Source of the DNA: Mytilisepta virgata
Lineage: Eukaryota; Mollusca; Bivalvia; Mytilida; Mytilidae
Length of the DNA: 64,000 bases
Assembly (NCBI GenBank): GCA_028015205.1
Contig: JAPWFG010000024.1
Location: forward strand, 2,046,001 to 2,110,000
Reading direction: 5' to 3'
Part shown: positions 12,544-24,777 of the stretch, piece after piece
How the letters are laid out: the number at the start of each line of letters is the position of its first letter
How positions within the stretch are numbered: position 1 is the first letter of the stretch
Notes under the pieces: model-generated
What the model was told of the DNA's origin: nothing
Databases searched by the model: none
What the model saw: the letters and a program-made list of their open reading frames with translations, nothing else
Program-made: the position numbers and the translations under genes

Positions 12544-13713
12544 GGTACAGCATATTTTTGGAAAATAATTGTTCCAATTGTTTTATTGTCGTCATGGACA
12601 GGGCAAGCGAGGATTAATTTCACAAATATATCCAATAATCAGACGATAAAAGCATTTTTAGTGTCAGGCTGCGTGTGCTGTCCACGTTTATAAAGATGTC
12701 CGAGATAAATTTCGTCATTAATTCTAAAGATGACCATTTGTTAAAAATATTTTTATCTAGGGAATTGTATGGTAGAGATATATTTAGACAGGTCACATGA
12801 CAAATAATGTAAAAATAGATAATGGTTGATATTATCACTTTGTGCAAGGTAAACATCCGAGCAATCCAAAAAACAACTGAGTTAGGAATTTCTCTGAACT
12901 TTACCTTACTTCTTCATAATCTTCAAAGTTCATAACCTTTACAGTTAGGAGAATTTGCGTTATTGTAGAAAAACAATCCTGAATACATGAAGCGGAAACA
13001 TCCCACTCGAAGGAGAATGTTTTTAATTTGTTTTATTCTTCTTCCGTAATTTCAAACAAAAATACATTTAAAATATGTGCATACTTGTTTATTTAAATCA
13101 ATGTGTTAAAATGATGCATTCGAGAAGCTTCTAAGGGATATGTTGGGAGAATTCATATCGGATAAGTGCATACAAATTCCATTTGCACATAAACAAAACT
13201 GCAGTTTAAATTTATAAATGCAGATTGTCAAATCCGATAATAACCTTTATAATCTGAACCATACATCGTTTATTTTGAACCACGCGTTGTGCCACCTATT
13301 CGGCTAATTCGTAAATTTAGTATTATAGATATCTTCTGTTTTTACTCTTTGGATATAACTACTCGTAAATCTGAATAGAAATGTTTCTCGTCCTCAATAG
13401 TGTATACATATTCTGTTTTCTCTAGGGATCTTAGAAAATCGGCCGTTTCTTCAATAATTCAAGAATACTTTCGATATCTCGGAAATATATTTCATGAATA
13501 TTTGAGATGCCCTGTGAAGATAAATCCCTCTAGTTCCGAATTCATCTTAGTTTCTTCCCGCTCAAAGTATATCTCTCAATATGGAATAGATAATTAAGCT
13601 GTCTTTCCAGCGCTACCAGCTGTACACGGTGTATACATATTTGCATATAGAGACGCGTATATATACATGTATTTTGAATTTTGTGTTAATAAGACAGTTA
13701 TTTGTACCTTAAT
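12544..13713. other. A+T-rich stretch without a recognised gene
   Basis: Short frames on both strands (for example 12,620-12,856 - and 13,400-13,597 +) lack coding character. No repeat family was delimited. Confidence 0.5.
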
Positions 13714-14467
13714 ATAATGGTATAGCCCAACTGGGGTATCTAGAGAATTTTTTAGTTATTTTTCATTTACCGTGTATTCGCGCAGATTTTTTCTTTAACA
13801 AATCTTTTATAGGCCAAATTAACTGACATGAAAATGCGATACACAATATAATTGCATTTAAATTTTGAAAACTCTTATACCCATATTTTATAAGCAAAAT
13901 AAACACTAAAATACTGTTGTATTTATAATAGTAATCTTTGTGAAAAAATAATATCACAAAATATCCGTATTGAAATTTCCTTTCAATTGAGTTTCTAAAA
14001 ACATTTTCAGAAAAATTAAGTCAAATGAAAAGTATTTATAAACGTTTTTTCTTTCGAACGTGCTCGTTATTTTTTCACGCTGTACAAAGAGAGGTAACCC
14101 AATTTCTTTTTGCAAAATAAATATTCAAAAATAAGTACATATGTATGTTTTGTACACAAAAACTTAGAAATGCTAGTTGACTGAATTCACCTTTCCCTGA
14201 GATGAAAAGGCAGTAAATACGATCAATAGTGTTTCTTCTTTAATTTATTTTTCATCATACGATGACTGATGAGTATAGTGTGGGAGTGGGAGTGGACGAC
14301 ATTTTGCATTCACATTTGAACGGATTGTGTTTATTACAGTGTACGTGTTATCGTTTTAGCAGATATACCCGTTGTGTTTTATTTAACAAATGATTTCTGT
14401 ACGCAGGCAAAACATTTATGAATTAGAGCGTGTTGCCAATACCCCAATTAGGGTATACCATTTTACC
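13714..14467. mobile_element. TIR DNA element, copy 1 (754 bp, non-autonomous)
   Basis: The left end (TATAATGGTATAGCCCAACT, 13,714 on) and the right end (14,437-14,467, whose complement reads GTAAAATGGTATACCCTAAT) are imperfect terminal inverted repeats of about 30 bp. The whole element aligns with 36,295-36,997. Shared interior landmarks are GGGGTATCTAGAGAATTTT, AATTAACTG(A/T)CATGAAA, ACACTA(A/C)(A/G)ATACT, a GCATTCACA block and AGATATAC. There is no transposase frame, so it is a MITE-like or deleted TIR element. The superfamily cannot be told, and a target duplication was not identified. Confidence 0.75.
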
Positions 14468-14475
14468 GCATTTAT

Positions 14476-14680
14476 GGTACTATACACGGGCATTTGTTTT
14501 ATACCAAAAACAGCCCCATACAGTAGTGTGTTTTAGTGAATGGGGATGTTTTTTGTATAAAACAAATGTCTGTATTTTTTTATACAAAAAAAACAGCTCC
14601 ATACACCTAGCGTTGTTTATTAGTGTATGGGGCTGTTTTTATATATATATATATATAAACAAATGCCTGTGGTACTATAG
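14476..14680. mobile_element. Foldback element with two nested hairpins
   Basis: The outer arms begin GGTACTATA at 14,476 and end with the inverted equivalent at 14,671-14,680, both followed inward by a CATTTGTTTTATA-like block and AAAACAGCCCCATAC. Inside, CAGCCCCATAC and its inverted forms occur four times, so the element can fold as two separate hairpins (about 14,490-14,570 and 14,583-14,660) or as one long stem. A (TA)n run (14,640-14,657) sits in one arm. It abuts the 754-bp TIR element almost directly. It has no coding capacity. Confidence 0.75.
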
Positions 14681-15083
14681 CCAAACAGTACCTTGGAATA
14701 TAATTTTCATCACAAGAAGAACATTCTGACAACTTAAACAATTTCAGTGCTGGGTTATTTTATTTGAATTCCGAAATTTGAAATGACTTTGGAAAGAAAC
14801 TGGACGTTGGAAAGAACTCTATTGACAATTATTAGTTGTGAATATTATTTTCAGTACTAGATAATGATTTGTAAATTTTTACTACATTACTAAATTTTAT
14901 ATAAACTCTCTTGTTTATTATATCTTTTCTTTCGTAACAATATACCATATATGGAAAGAAATTAGTCCAAGTCAGTTTTAATATACTTGTTTTGTAACCA
15001 GTTACAAATTGGTGACAATAAACTAACAAATTAAAGCATCGAAGCAGATTATGCAAATGACGGGTCAAAATGTGAAAAGGGTT
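14681..15083. other. Left flank of the satellite, with one isolated monomer-like word
   Basis: It is A+T-rich and not coding. TTTTGTAACCAGTTACAAAT at about 14,990-15,010 contains the GTAACCAGTTAC palindrome and the CAGTTACAAAT core of the satellite that starts 70 bp further right. It may be a degenerate edge monomer. Confidence 0.5.
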
Positions 15084-16084
15084 TCTTCTAAAATGGTTAC
15101 ATACCAGTTACAATTTTTTGTCTTTATTTTATAAACTGGTTACAAATCATTTTGGGACTTTTTTATGAACTGGTTACATTCCAGTTACAAACCTTTTTGG
15201 AACATTCTTATAAAAAGGTTACATAGCAGTTGCAATATTTTGGACTTTATTTTATTAACTGGTTACATTCCATTTACAAATCTTTTTCGGACCTTCTTAT
15301 AAATTGGTTACATTCCAGTTACAAATCTTTTTGGGACTTTCTTATAAATTGGTTGCATTCCAGTTACAAAGCATTTTTTTCCTTATTTTATAAACTGGTT
15401 ACATTCCAGTTACAAATCTTTTTTGTCCTTATTTTATAAACTGATTACATCCCAGTTACAAATCTTTTTGGAACTTTCTTATAAACTGGTTACATATCAG
15501 TTACAATATTTTGTTGTCTTTATTTTATTAACTGGTTACATTCCAGTTGCAAATCTTTTTGAGGCTTTCTTCTAAAATGGTTACATTCCAGTTACAAATC
15601 TTTTGGGACCACCTAATATAAACTGGTTACATTCCAGTTACAAATATTTTTTGTCCTTATTTTATAAACTGGTTACATTCCAGTTACAAATCTTTTTGGG
15701 ACTTTCTTATAAACTGATTAAATTCCAGTTATAAATCTTTTTTGTATTTATTTTATAAACTGATTACATCCCAGTTACAAATCTTTTTGGGACTTTCTTA
15801 TAAACTGGTTACATATCAGTTACAATATTTTGTTGTCTTTATTTTATTAACTGGTTACATTCCAGTTACAATTCTTTTGGGGATTTTCTTATAAATTGGT
15901 TACATACCAGTTACAATTTTTTGTCTTTATTTTATAAACTGGTTACAACACGGTTACAAATCATTTTGGGACTTTTTTATAAACTGGTTACATTCCAGTT
16001 ACAAATCTTTTTGGAACTTTCTTATTAAAAGGTTACATAGCAGTTACAATATTTTGGACTTTATTTTATTAACTGGTTACATTC

Positions 16085-18436
16085 CAGTTACAAATCTTTT
16101 TGGGACCTTCTTATAAATTGGTTACATTCCAGTTACAAATCTTTTTGGGACTTTCTTATAAATTGGTTGCATTCCAGTTACAAATCATTTTTTTCCTTAT
16201 TTTATAAACTGGTTACATGCCAGTTACAAATATTTTTGGGACTTTCTTATAAACTGGTTACATATAATTACAATATTTTGTTGTCTTTATTTTATTAAAT
16301 GGTTACATTCCAGTTGCAAATCTTTTTGGGGCTTTCTTATAAACTGGTTACATTCCAGTTGCAAATATTTTTGAGGCTTTCTTCTGAAATGGTTACATTC
16401 CAGTTACAAATCTTTTTGGGACTTTCTTATAAACTGGTTACATTCCAGTTGCAAATCTTTTTGAGGCTTTCTTCTAAAATGGTTACATTCCAGTTACAAA
16501 TCTTTTGGGACCACTTAATATAAACTGGTTACATTCCAGTTACCAATTTTTTTTGTTCTTATTTTATAAACTGGTTACATTCCAGTTACAAATCTTTTTG
16601 GGACTTTCTTATAAACTGGTTAAATTCCAGTTATAAATCTTTTTTGTCTTTATTTTATAAACTGATTACATCCCAGTTACAAATATTTTTGGGACTTTCT
16701 TATAAACTGGTTACATATAATTACAATATTTTGTTGTCTTTATTTTATTAACTGGTTACATTCCAGTTGCAAATCTTTTTGGGGCTTTCTTTTAAAATGG
16801 TTACATACCAGTTACAATTTTTTGTCTTTATTTTATAAACTGGTTACAACACGGTTACAAATCATTTGGGGACTTTTTTATAAAATGGTTACATTCCAGT
16901 TACAAATCTTTTTGGAACTTTCTTATAAAAAGGTTACATAGCAGTTACAATATTTTGGACTTTATTTTATTAACTGGTTACATTCCAGTTACAAATCCTT
17001 TGGGGACTTTACATTCCAGTTACAAATCTTTTTTGTCCTTATTTTAAAAACTGGTTACATTCCAGTTACAAATCTTTTTGGGACTTTGTTTTAAAATGGT
17101 TAAATTCCAGTTACAAATCTTTTTAGCTCACCTGGCCTAAAAGGCCATGTGAGCTATTCTCAACACTTTGCGTCCGTCGTCGTCTGTCGTCTGTCGTCGT
17201 CGTTAACAATTTTTCAAACATCTTCTCCTCTGAAACTACTGAATGGATTTGGATAACACTTAGCATGATTGTTCCTTAGGGTATTCTGCATAAAGTTTAT
17301 GCTTCGATTTTTGATCCGTCGAAAAACATGGCCACTGTTACTAAAAATAGAACATGGGGGTCAAACAACACTTTTTCGCAAATATCTCAAAAATCATTAG
17401 ATTACACAAATTCTGGCAGGTTGAAAGTGTTCAGCATGATGAGAGCTACCTGTGTGCTGATTTTCGTGAAAAGCTGTCAACTGATGTTAGATTTATTGCC
17501 CTTTTTTGACATTTTTGGCTTTTTTATGTTATTATTTCAACAATCTTCTTCTCTGAAACTACTATCCAAAAATCAAATGAAACTTGGGAAGATTGTTCCT
17601 TAGGGTATCCTACAAAAAGTTAATGCTTGGATTTTTGATTGGTCGAAAAACATGTCCGCCCTTACTAAAAATAGAACATAGGGGTCAAAATGCTGTTTTT
17701 TGCTATTTTTTCCTGAATTATAGAAATAAAATGAAGATGAAAGCTACTTTCAAGGTAAACATGGTATCCCGAGTTGAATGGTGATGATGAAAGTTTGTTT
17801 TGGACGGCCATTTTTAAAATGGCTGCCATTTTCCCCGCCATTTTTTACACTTGCTCGGATTTCAACAATATTTGGTTTTTAAAGTAAACATGGTATCCTT
17901 AGTGAATGGTGATGATGAGAATATTGTATAACAATGATTAAACTTCATAATATGTGAGCTTTTAATTGCCATCACTTGGTGTCCGTCATCATCGTTGTTA
18001 ACAAATTTTCAAACATCTTCTCCTCTGAAACTACTATGGGGATTTGGATGAAACTTAGCATGATTGTTCCTGCAATATTTCCTTTTCAAGTACAATAAAA
18101 AGCCTTAACCTACAATTTTTACATAACTTCTTTCAAACATTTTAAAAACGAAGACAACATATAGACCTAAAGATTTATACTTGTATTTGAAGATAAATTA
18201 AAGCTTGTATTTTGTATTGTGAATCATCAGATTGACCATGACTGTATCTTAATCAAGCGTAGGGAGAACTCATGCCCATTTCTTTCCAGAGGTTCTTGAA
18301 AGGCTTTTAAAGGTATTTTCAGCATTTTACATGACCTTTAATACTCAGTTTAATTTACAACGAACATTAATATATTAATTTAGTTTATAGTGCATTGTTT
18401 GCCAGGTGAGCGATTCAGGCTCTTGAGAGCCTCTTG
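16085..18436 (+). repeat. Module A1: satellite plus transposable element cassette
   Basis: About 1.04 kb of satellite and the 1,312-bp element form a unit found again at 21,269-23,620 (A2, offset +5,184) and 23,738-26,089 (A3, a further +2,469). The left limit is where A1 and A2 start to agree, near TTGGGACCTTCTTATAAATT. A1 differs from A2 and A3 by scattered single substitutions. A2 and A3 look identical by eye. Confidence 0.85.
17125..18436 (+). mobile_element. AGCTCACC-type element, copy 1 (1,312 bp) inside the satellite
   Basis: The left end is a hairpin, AGCTCACCTGGCC with its complement 5 bases on (GGCCATGTGAGCT). The right end has GCCAGGTGAGC (inverse of the left end) and then a second hairpin, AGGCTCTTGAGAGCCT. 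A CGTCGTCTGTCGTCTG-type tract follows the left hairpin at 17,170-17,207. Internal direct repeats (CTCTGAAACTACT blocks at about 17,229, 17,551 and 18,023; GTAAACATGGTATCC at about 17,755 and 17,884) and a second head-like part at 17,950-18,005 suggest a composite of repeated modules. Uninterrupted monomers (for example 21,011-21,035) show the empty site, so the insertion interrupts a T6 run with at most 2 bp duplicated. The 91-codon frame at 17,328-17,603 is not a recognisable transposase. It is a non-autonomous element of unknown superfamily. Confidence 0.85.
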
Positions 18437-18599
18437 TTTGTCTTTATTTTATAAACTGATTACATCCCAGTTACAAATCCTTTTGGGACTTTCTTATAAA
18501 CTGGTTACATATCAGTTACACTATTTTGTTGTCTTTAGTTTATTAACTGGTTACATTCTAGTTGCAAATTTTTTTTAGGCTTTCTTTTAAAATGGTTAC

Positions 18600-20970
18600 A
18601 TACCAGTTACAATTTTTTGCCTTTATTTTATAAACTGGTTACAACACGGTTACAAATCATTTTGGGACTTTTTTATAAACTGGTTACATTCCAGTTACAA
18701 ATTTTTTTGGAACTTTCTTGTAAAAAGGTTACATAGCAGTTACAATATTTTGGACTTTATTTTATTAACTGGTTACATTCCATTTACAAATCTTTTAGGG
18801 ACTTTCTTATAAACTGGTTACATTCCAGTTACAAATCTTTTTGGAACTTTCTTATAAAAAGGTTACATAGCAGTTACAATATTTTGGACTTTATTTTATT
18901 AACTGGTTACATTCCAGTTACAAATCTTTTTGGGACTTTCTTATAAACTGGTTACATTCCAGTTGCAAATATTTTTGAGGCTTTCTTCTGAAATGGTTAC
19001 ATTCCAGTTACAAATCTTTTTGGGACTTTCTTATAAACTGGTTACATTCCAGTTACAAATCTTTTTGGGACTTTTTTATAAACTGGTTACATTACAGTTA
19101 CAAATCTTTTTGGGACTTTCTTAATATAAACTGATTACATCCCAGTTACAAATCCTTTTGGTACTTTCTTATAAACTGGTTACATATCAGTTACAATATT
19201 TTGTTTTCTTTATTTTATTAACTGGTTACATTCCAGTTGCAAATATTTTTTAGGCTTAATTTCTTCTAAAATGGTTACATTCCAGTTACAAATATTTTTT
19301 GTCCTTATTTTATAAACTGGTTACATTCCAGTTACAAATCTTTTTGGGGACTTTCTTATAAACTGGTTACATTCCAGTTATAAATCTTTTTTGTCTTTAT
19401 TTTATAAACTGATTACATCCCAGTTACAAATCTTTTTGGGACTTTCTTATAAACTGGTTACATATCAGTTACAATATTTTGTTGTCTTTATTTTAGGAAC
19501 TTGTTACATTCAAGTTACAAATCTTTTGGGGACTTTCTTATAAATTGGTTTCATACCAGTTACAATTTTTTGTCTTTATTTTATAAACTGGTTACAACAC
19601 GGTTACAAATCATTTTGGGACTTTTTTATAAACTGGTTACATTCCAGTTACAAATTTTTTTGGAACTTTCTTGTAAAAAGGTTACATAGCAGTTACAATA
19701 TTTTGTACTTTATTTTATTAACTGGTTACATTCCATTTACAAATCTTTTAGGGACTTTCTTATAAACTGGTTACATTCCAGTTACAAATCTTTTTGGAAC
19801 TTTCTTATAAAAAGGTTACATAGCAGTTACAATATTTTGGACTTTATTTTATTAACTGGTTACATTCCAGTTACAAATCTTTTTGGGACTTTCTTATAAA
19901 CTGGTTACATTCCAGTTGCAAATATTTTTGAGGCTTTCTTCTGAAATGGTTACATTCCAGTTACAAATCTTTTTGGGACTTTCTTATAAACTGGTTACAT
20001 TCCAGTTACAAATCTTTTTGGGACTTTTTTATAAACTGGTTACATTACAGTTACAAATCTTTTTGGGACTTTCTTAATATAAACTGATTACATCCCAGTT
20101 ACAAATCCTTTTGGTACTTTCTTATAAACTGGTTACATATCAGTTACAATATTTTGTTTTCTTTATTTTATTAACTGGTTACATTCCAGTTGCAAATATT
20201 TTTTAGGCTTAATTTCTTCTAAAATGGTTACATTCCAGTTACAAATATTTTTTGTCCTTATTTTATAAACTGGTTACATTCCAGTTACAAATCTTTTTGG
20301 GGACTTTCTTATAAACTGGTTACATTCCAGTTATAAATCTTTTTTGTCTTTATTTTATAAACTGATTACATCCCAGTTACAAATCTTTTTGGGACTTTCT
20401 TATAAACTGGTTACATATCAGTTACAATATTTTGTTGTCTTTATTTTAGGAACTTGTTACATTCAAGTTACAAATCTTTTGGGGACTTTCTTATAAATTG
20501 GTTTCATACCAGTTACAATTTTTTGTCTTTATTTTATAAACTGGTTACAACACGGTTACAAATCATTTTGGGACTTTTTTATAAACTGGTTACATTCCAG
20601 TTACAAATTTTTTTGGAACTTTCTTGTAAAAAGGTTACATAGCAGTTACAATATTTTGGACTTTATTTTATTAACTGGTTACATTCCATTTACAAATCTT
20701 TTAGGGACTTTCTTATAAACTGGTTACATTCCAGTTACAAATCTTTTTGGAACTTTCTTATAAAAAGGTTACATAGCAGTTACAATATTTTGGACTTTAT
20801 TTTATTAACTGGTTACATTCCAGTTACAAATCTTTTTGGGACTTTCTTATAAACTGGTTACATTCCAGTTGCAAATATTTTTGAGGCTTTCTTCTGAAAT
20901 GGTTACATTCCAGTTACAAATCTTTTTGGGACTTTCTTATAAACTGGTTACATTCCAGTTACAAATCTTT
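18600..20970 (+). repeat. Module B1: 953-bp higher-order repeat, about 2.5 copies
   Basis: Blocks of 21 monomers recur with an exact 953-bp spacing (for example 18,930 / 19,883 / 20,836). Within the block, irregular monomers (GGTTACATAGCAGTTAC, a GGTTACAACACGGTTAC variant, a GAACTTGTTACATTCAAGTT variant) keep their order. Copies are nearly identical, with rare single changes such as TTTTGTACTTT at about 19,703 against TTTTGGACTTT elsewhere. The same repeat continues in B2 (26,253-29,213). Confidence 0.9.
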
Positions 20971-21268
20971 TTGGGACTTTGTTATAAACTGGTTAAATTC
21001 CACTTACAAATCTTTTTTGTCTTTATTTTATAAACTGATTACATCCCAGTTACAAATCCTTTTGGTACTTTCTTATAAACTGGTTACATAACAGTTACAA
21101 TATTTTGTTGTCTTTATTTTATTAACTGGTTACATTCCAGTTGCAAATCTTTTTGAGGCTTTCTTCTAAAATGGTTACATTCTATTTACAAATCCTTTTG
21201 GGACTTTCTTATAAACTGGTTACATATCAGTTACACATCTTTTTTGTCTTTATAAACTGGTTACCTTC
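20971..21268 (+). repeat. Module C1: exit module after the 953-bp repeats
   Basis: A run of about seven monomers with distinctive variants (GGTTAAATTCCACTTAC, a GGTTACATAACAGTTAC variant, GGTTACATTCTATTTAC, and a shortened monomer with GGTTACCTTCCAGTTGC) follows B1. The same order is found at 29,394-29,705 after B2. Its segment 21,186-21,236 is identical to 18,471-18,521 downstream of element copy 1. Confidence 0.85.
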
Positions 21269-22308
21269 CAGTTGCAAATCTTTTTGGGACCTTCTTATAA
21301 ATTGGTTACATTCCAGTTACAAATCTTTTTGGGACGTTCTTATAAATTGGTTGCATTCCAGTTACAAATCATTTTTTTCCTTATTTTATAAACTGGTTAC
21401 ATGCCAGTTACAAATATTTTTGGGACTTTCTTATAAACTGGTTACATATAATTACAATATTTTGTTGTCTTTATTTTATTAAATGGTTACATTCCAGTTG
21501 CAATTCTTTTTGGGGCTTTCTTATAAACTGGTTACATTCCAGTTGCAAATATTTTTGAGGCTTTCTTCTGAAATGGTTACATTCCAGTTACAAATCTTTT
21601 TGGGACTTTCTTATAAACTGGTTACATTCCAGTTGCAAATCTTTTTGAGGCTTTCTTCTAAAATGGTTACATTCCAGTTACAAATCTTTTGGGACCACTT
21701 AATATAAACTGGTTACATTCCAGTTACCAATTTTTTTTGTTCTTATTTTATAAACTGGTTACATTCCAGTTACAAATCTTTTTGGGACTTTCTTATAAAC
21801 TGGTTAAATTCCAGTTATAAATCTTTTTTGTCTTTATTTTATAAACTGATTACATCCCAGTTACAAATATTTTTGGGACTTTCTTATAAACTGGTTACAT
21901 ATAATTACAATATTTTGTTGTCTTTATTTTATTAACTGGTTACATGCCAGTTGCAAATCTTTTTGGGGCTTTCTTTTAAAATGGTTACATACCAGTTACA
22001 ATTTTTTGTCTTTATTTTATAAACTGGTTACAACACGGTTACAAATCATTTGGGGACTTTTTTATAAAATGGTTACATTCCAGTTACAAATCTTTTTGGA
22101 ACTTTCTTATAAAAAGGTTACATAGCAGTTACAATATTTTGGACTTTATTTTATTAACTGGTTACATTCCAGTTACAAATCCTTTGGGGACTTTACATTC
22201 CAGTTACAAATCTTTTTTGTCCTTATTTTAAAAACTGGTTACATTCCAGTTACAAATCTTTTTGGGACTTTGTTTTAAAATGGTTAAATTCCAGTTACAA
22301 ATCTTTTT

Positions 22309-23620
22309 AGCTCACCTGGCCTAAAAGGCCATGTGAGCTATTCTCAACACTTTGCGTCCGTCGTCGTCTGTCGTCTGTCGTCGTCGTTAACAATTTTTCA
22401 AACATCTTCTCCTCTGAAACTACTGAATGGATTTGGATAACACTTAGCATGATTGTTCCTTAGGGTATTCTGCATAAAGTTTATGCTTCGATTTTTGATC
22501 CGTCGAAAAACATGGCCACTGTTACTAAAAATAGAACATGGGGGTCAAACAACACTTTTTCGCAAATATCTCAAAAATCATTAGATTACACAAATTCTGG
22601 CAGGTTGAAAGTGTTCAGCATGATGAGAGCTACCTGTGTGCTGATTTTCGTGAAAATCTGTCAACTGATGTTAGATTTATTGCCCTTTTTTGACATTTTT
22701 GGCTTTTTTATGTTATTATTTCAACAATCTTCTTCTCTGAAACTACTATCCAAAAATCAAATGAAACTTGGGAAGATTGTTCCTTAGGGTATCCTACAAA
22801 AAGTTAATGCTTGGATTTTTGATTGGTTGAAAAACATGTCCGCCCTTACTAAAAATAGAACATAGGGGTCAAAATGCTGTTTTTTGCTATTTTTTCCTGA
22901 ATTATAGAAATAAAATGAAGATGAAAGCTACTTTCAAGGTAAACATGGTATCCCGAGTTGAATGGTGATGATGAAAGTTTGTTTTGGACGGCCATTTTTA
23001 AAATGGCTACCATTTTGCCCGCCATTTTTTACACTTGCTCGGATTTCAACAATATTTGGTTTTTAAAGTAAACATGGTATCCTTAGTGAATGGTGATGAT
23101 GAGAATATTGTATAACAATGATTAAACTTCATAATATGTGAGCTTTTAATTGCCATCACTTGGTGTCCGTCATCATCGTTGTTAACAAATTTTCAAACAT
23201 CTTCTCCTCTGAAACTACTATGGGGATTTGGATGAAACTTAGCATGATTGTTCCTGCAATATTTCCTTTTCAAGTACAATAAAAAGCCTTAACCTACAAT
23301 TTTTACATAACTTCTTTCAAACATTTTAAAAACGAAGACAACATATAGACCTAAAGATTTATACTTGTATTTGAAGATAAATTAAAGCTTGTATTTTGTA
23401 TTGTGAATCATCAGATTGACCATGACTGTATCTTAATCAAGCGTAGGGAGAACTCATGCCCATTTCTTTCCAGAGGTTCTTGAAAGGCTTTTAAAGGTAT
23501 TTTCAGCATTTTACATGACCTTTAATACTCAGTTTAATTTACAACGAACATTAATATATTAATTTAGTTTATAGTGCATTGTTTGCCAGGTGAGCGATTC
23601 AGGCTCTTGAGAGCCTCTTG
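22309..23620 (+). mobile_element. AGCTCACC-type element, copy 2
   Basis: Same length and ends as copy 1, offset by 5,184 bp. It differs from copy 1 at four noticed positions (copy-1 numbering): 17,473 G to T, 17,644 C to T, 17,825 G to A, 17,833 C to G. It carries the same 91-codon frame (22,512-22,787), in which the first change replaces Ser by Ile. Its right flank is module C sequence, unlike copies 1 and 3. It moved as part of the array, not by new transposition, because both satellite flanks immediately next to the ends are the same in all copies. Confidence 0.88.
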
Positions 23621-24777
23621 TTTGTCTTTATTTTATAAACTGATTACATCCCAGTTACAAATCCTTTTGGGACTTTCTTATAAACTGGTTACATATCAGT
23701 TACACATCTTTTTTGTCTTTATAAACTGGTTACCTTCCAGTTGCAAATCTTTTTGGGACCTTCTTATAAATTGGTTACATTCCAGTTACAAATCTTTTTG
23801 GGACGTTCTTATAAATTGGTTGCATTCCAGTTACAAATCATTTTTTTCCTTATTTTATAAACTGGTTACATGCCAGTTACAAATATTTTTGGGACTTTCT
23901 TATAAACTGGTTACATATAATTACAATATTTTGTTGTCTTTATTTTATTAAATGGTTACATTCCAGTTGCAATTCTTTTTGGGGCTTTCTTATAAACTGG
24001 TTACATTCCAGTTGCAAATATTTTTGAGGCTTTCTTCTGAAATGGTTACATTCCAGTTACAAATCTTTTTGGGACTTTCTTATAAACTGGTTACATTCCA
24101 GTTGCAAATCTTTTTGAGGCTTTCTTCTAAAATGGTTACATTCCAGTTACAAATCTTTTGGGACCACTTAATATAAACTGGTTACATTCCAGTTACCAAT
24201 TTTTTTTGTTCTTATTTTATAAACTGGTTACATTCCAGTTACAAATCTTTTTGGGACTTTCTTATAAACTGGTTAAATTCCAGTTATAAATCTTTTTTGT
24301 CTTTATTTTATAAACTGATTACATCCCAGTTACAAATATTTTTGGGACTTTCTTATAAACTGGTTACATATAATTACAATATTTTGTTGTCTTTATTTTA
24401 TTAACTGGTTACATGCCAGTTGCAAATCTTTTTGGGGCTTTCTTTTAAAATGGTTACATACCAGTTACAATTTTTTGTCTTTATTTTATAAACTGGTTAC
24501 AACACGGTTACAAATCATTTGGGGACTTTTTTATAAAATGGTTACATTCCAGTTACAAATCTTTTTGGAACTTTCTTATAAAAAGGTTACATAGCAGTTA
24601 CAATATTTTGGACTTTATTTTATTAACTGGTTACATTCCAGTTACAAATCCTTTGGGGACTTTACATTCCAGTTACAAATCTTTTTTGTCCTTATTTTAA
24701 AAACTGGTTACATTCCAGTTACAAATCTTTTTGGGACTTTGTTTTAAAATGGTTAAATTCCAGTTACAAATCTTTTT

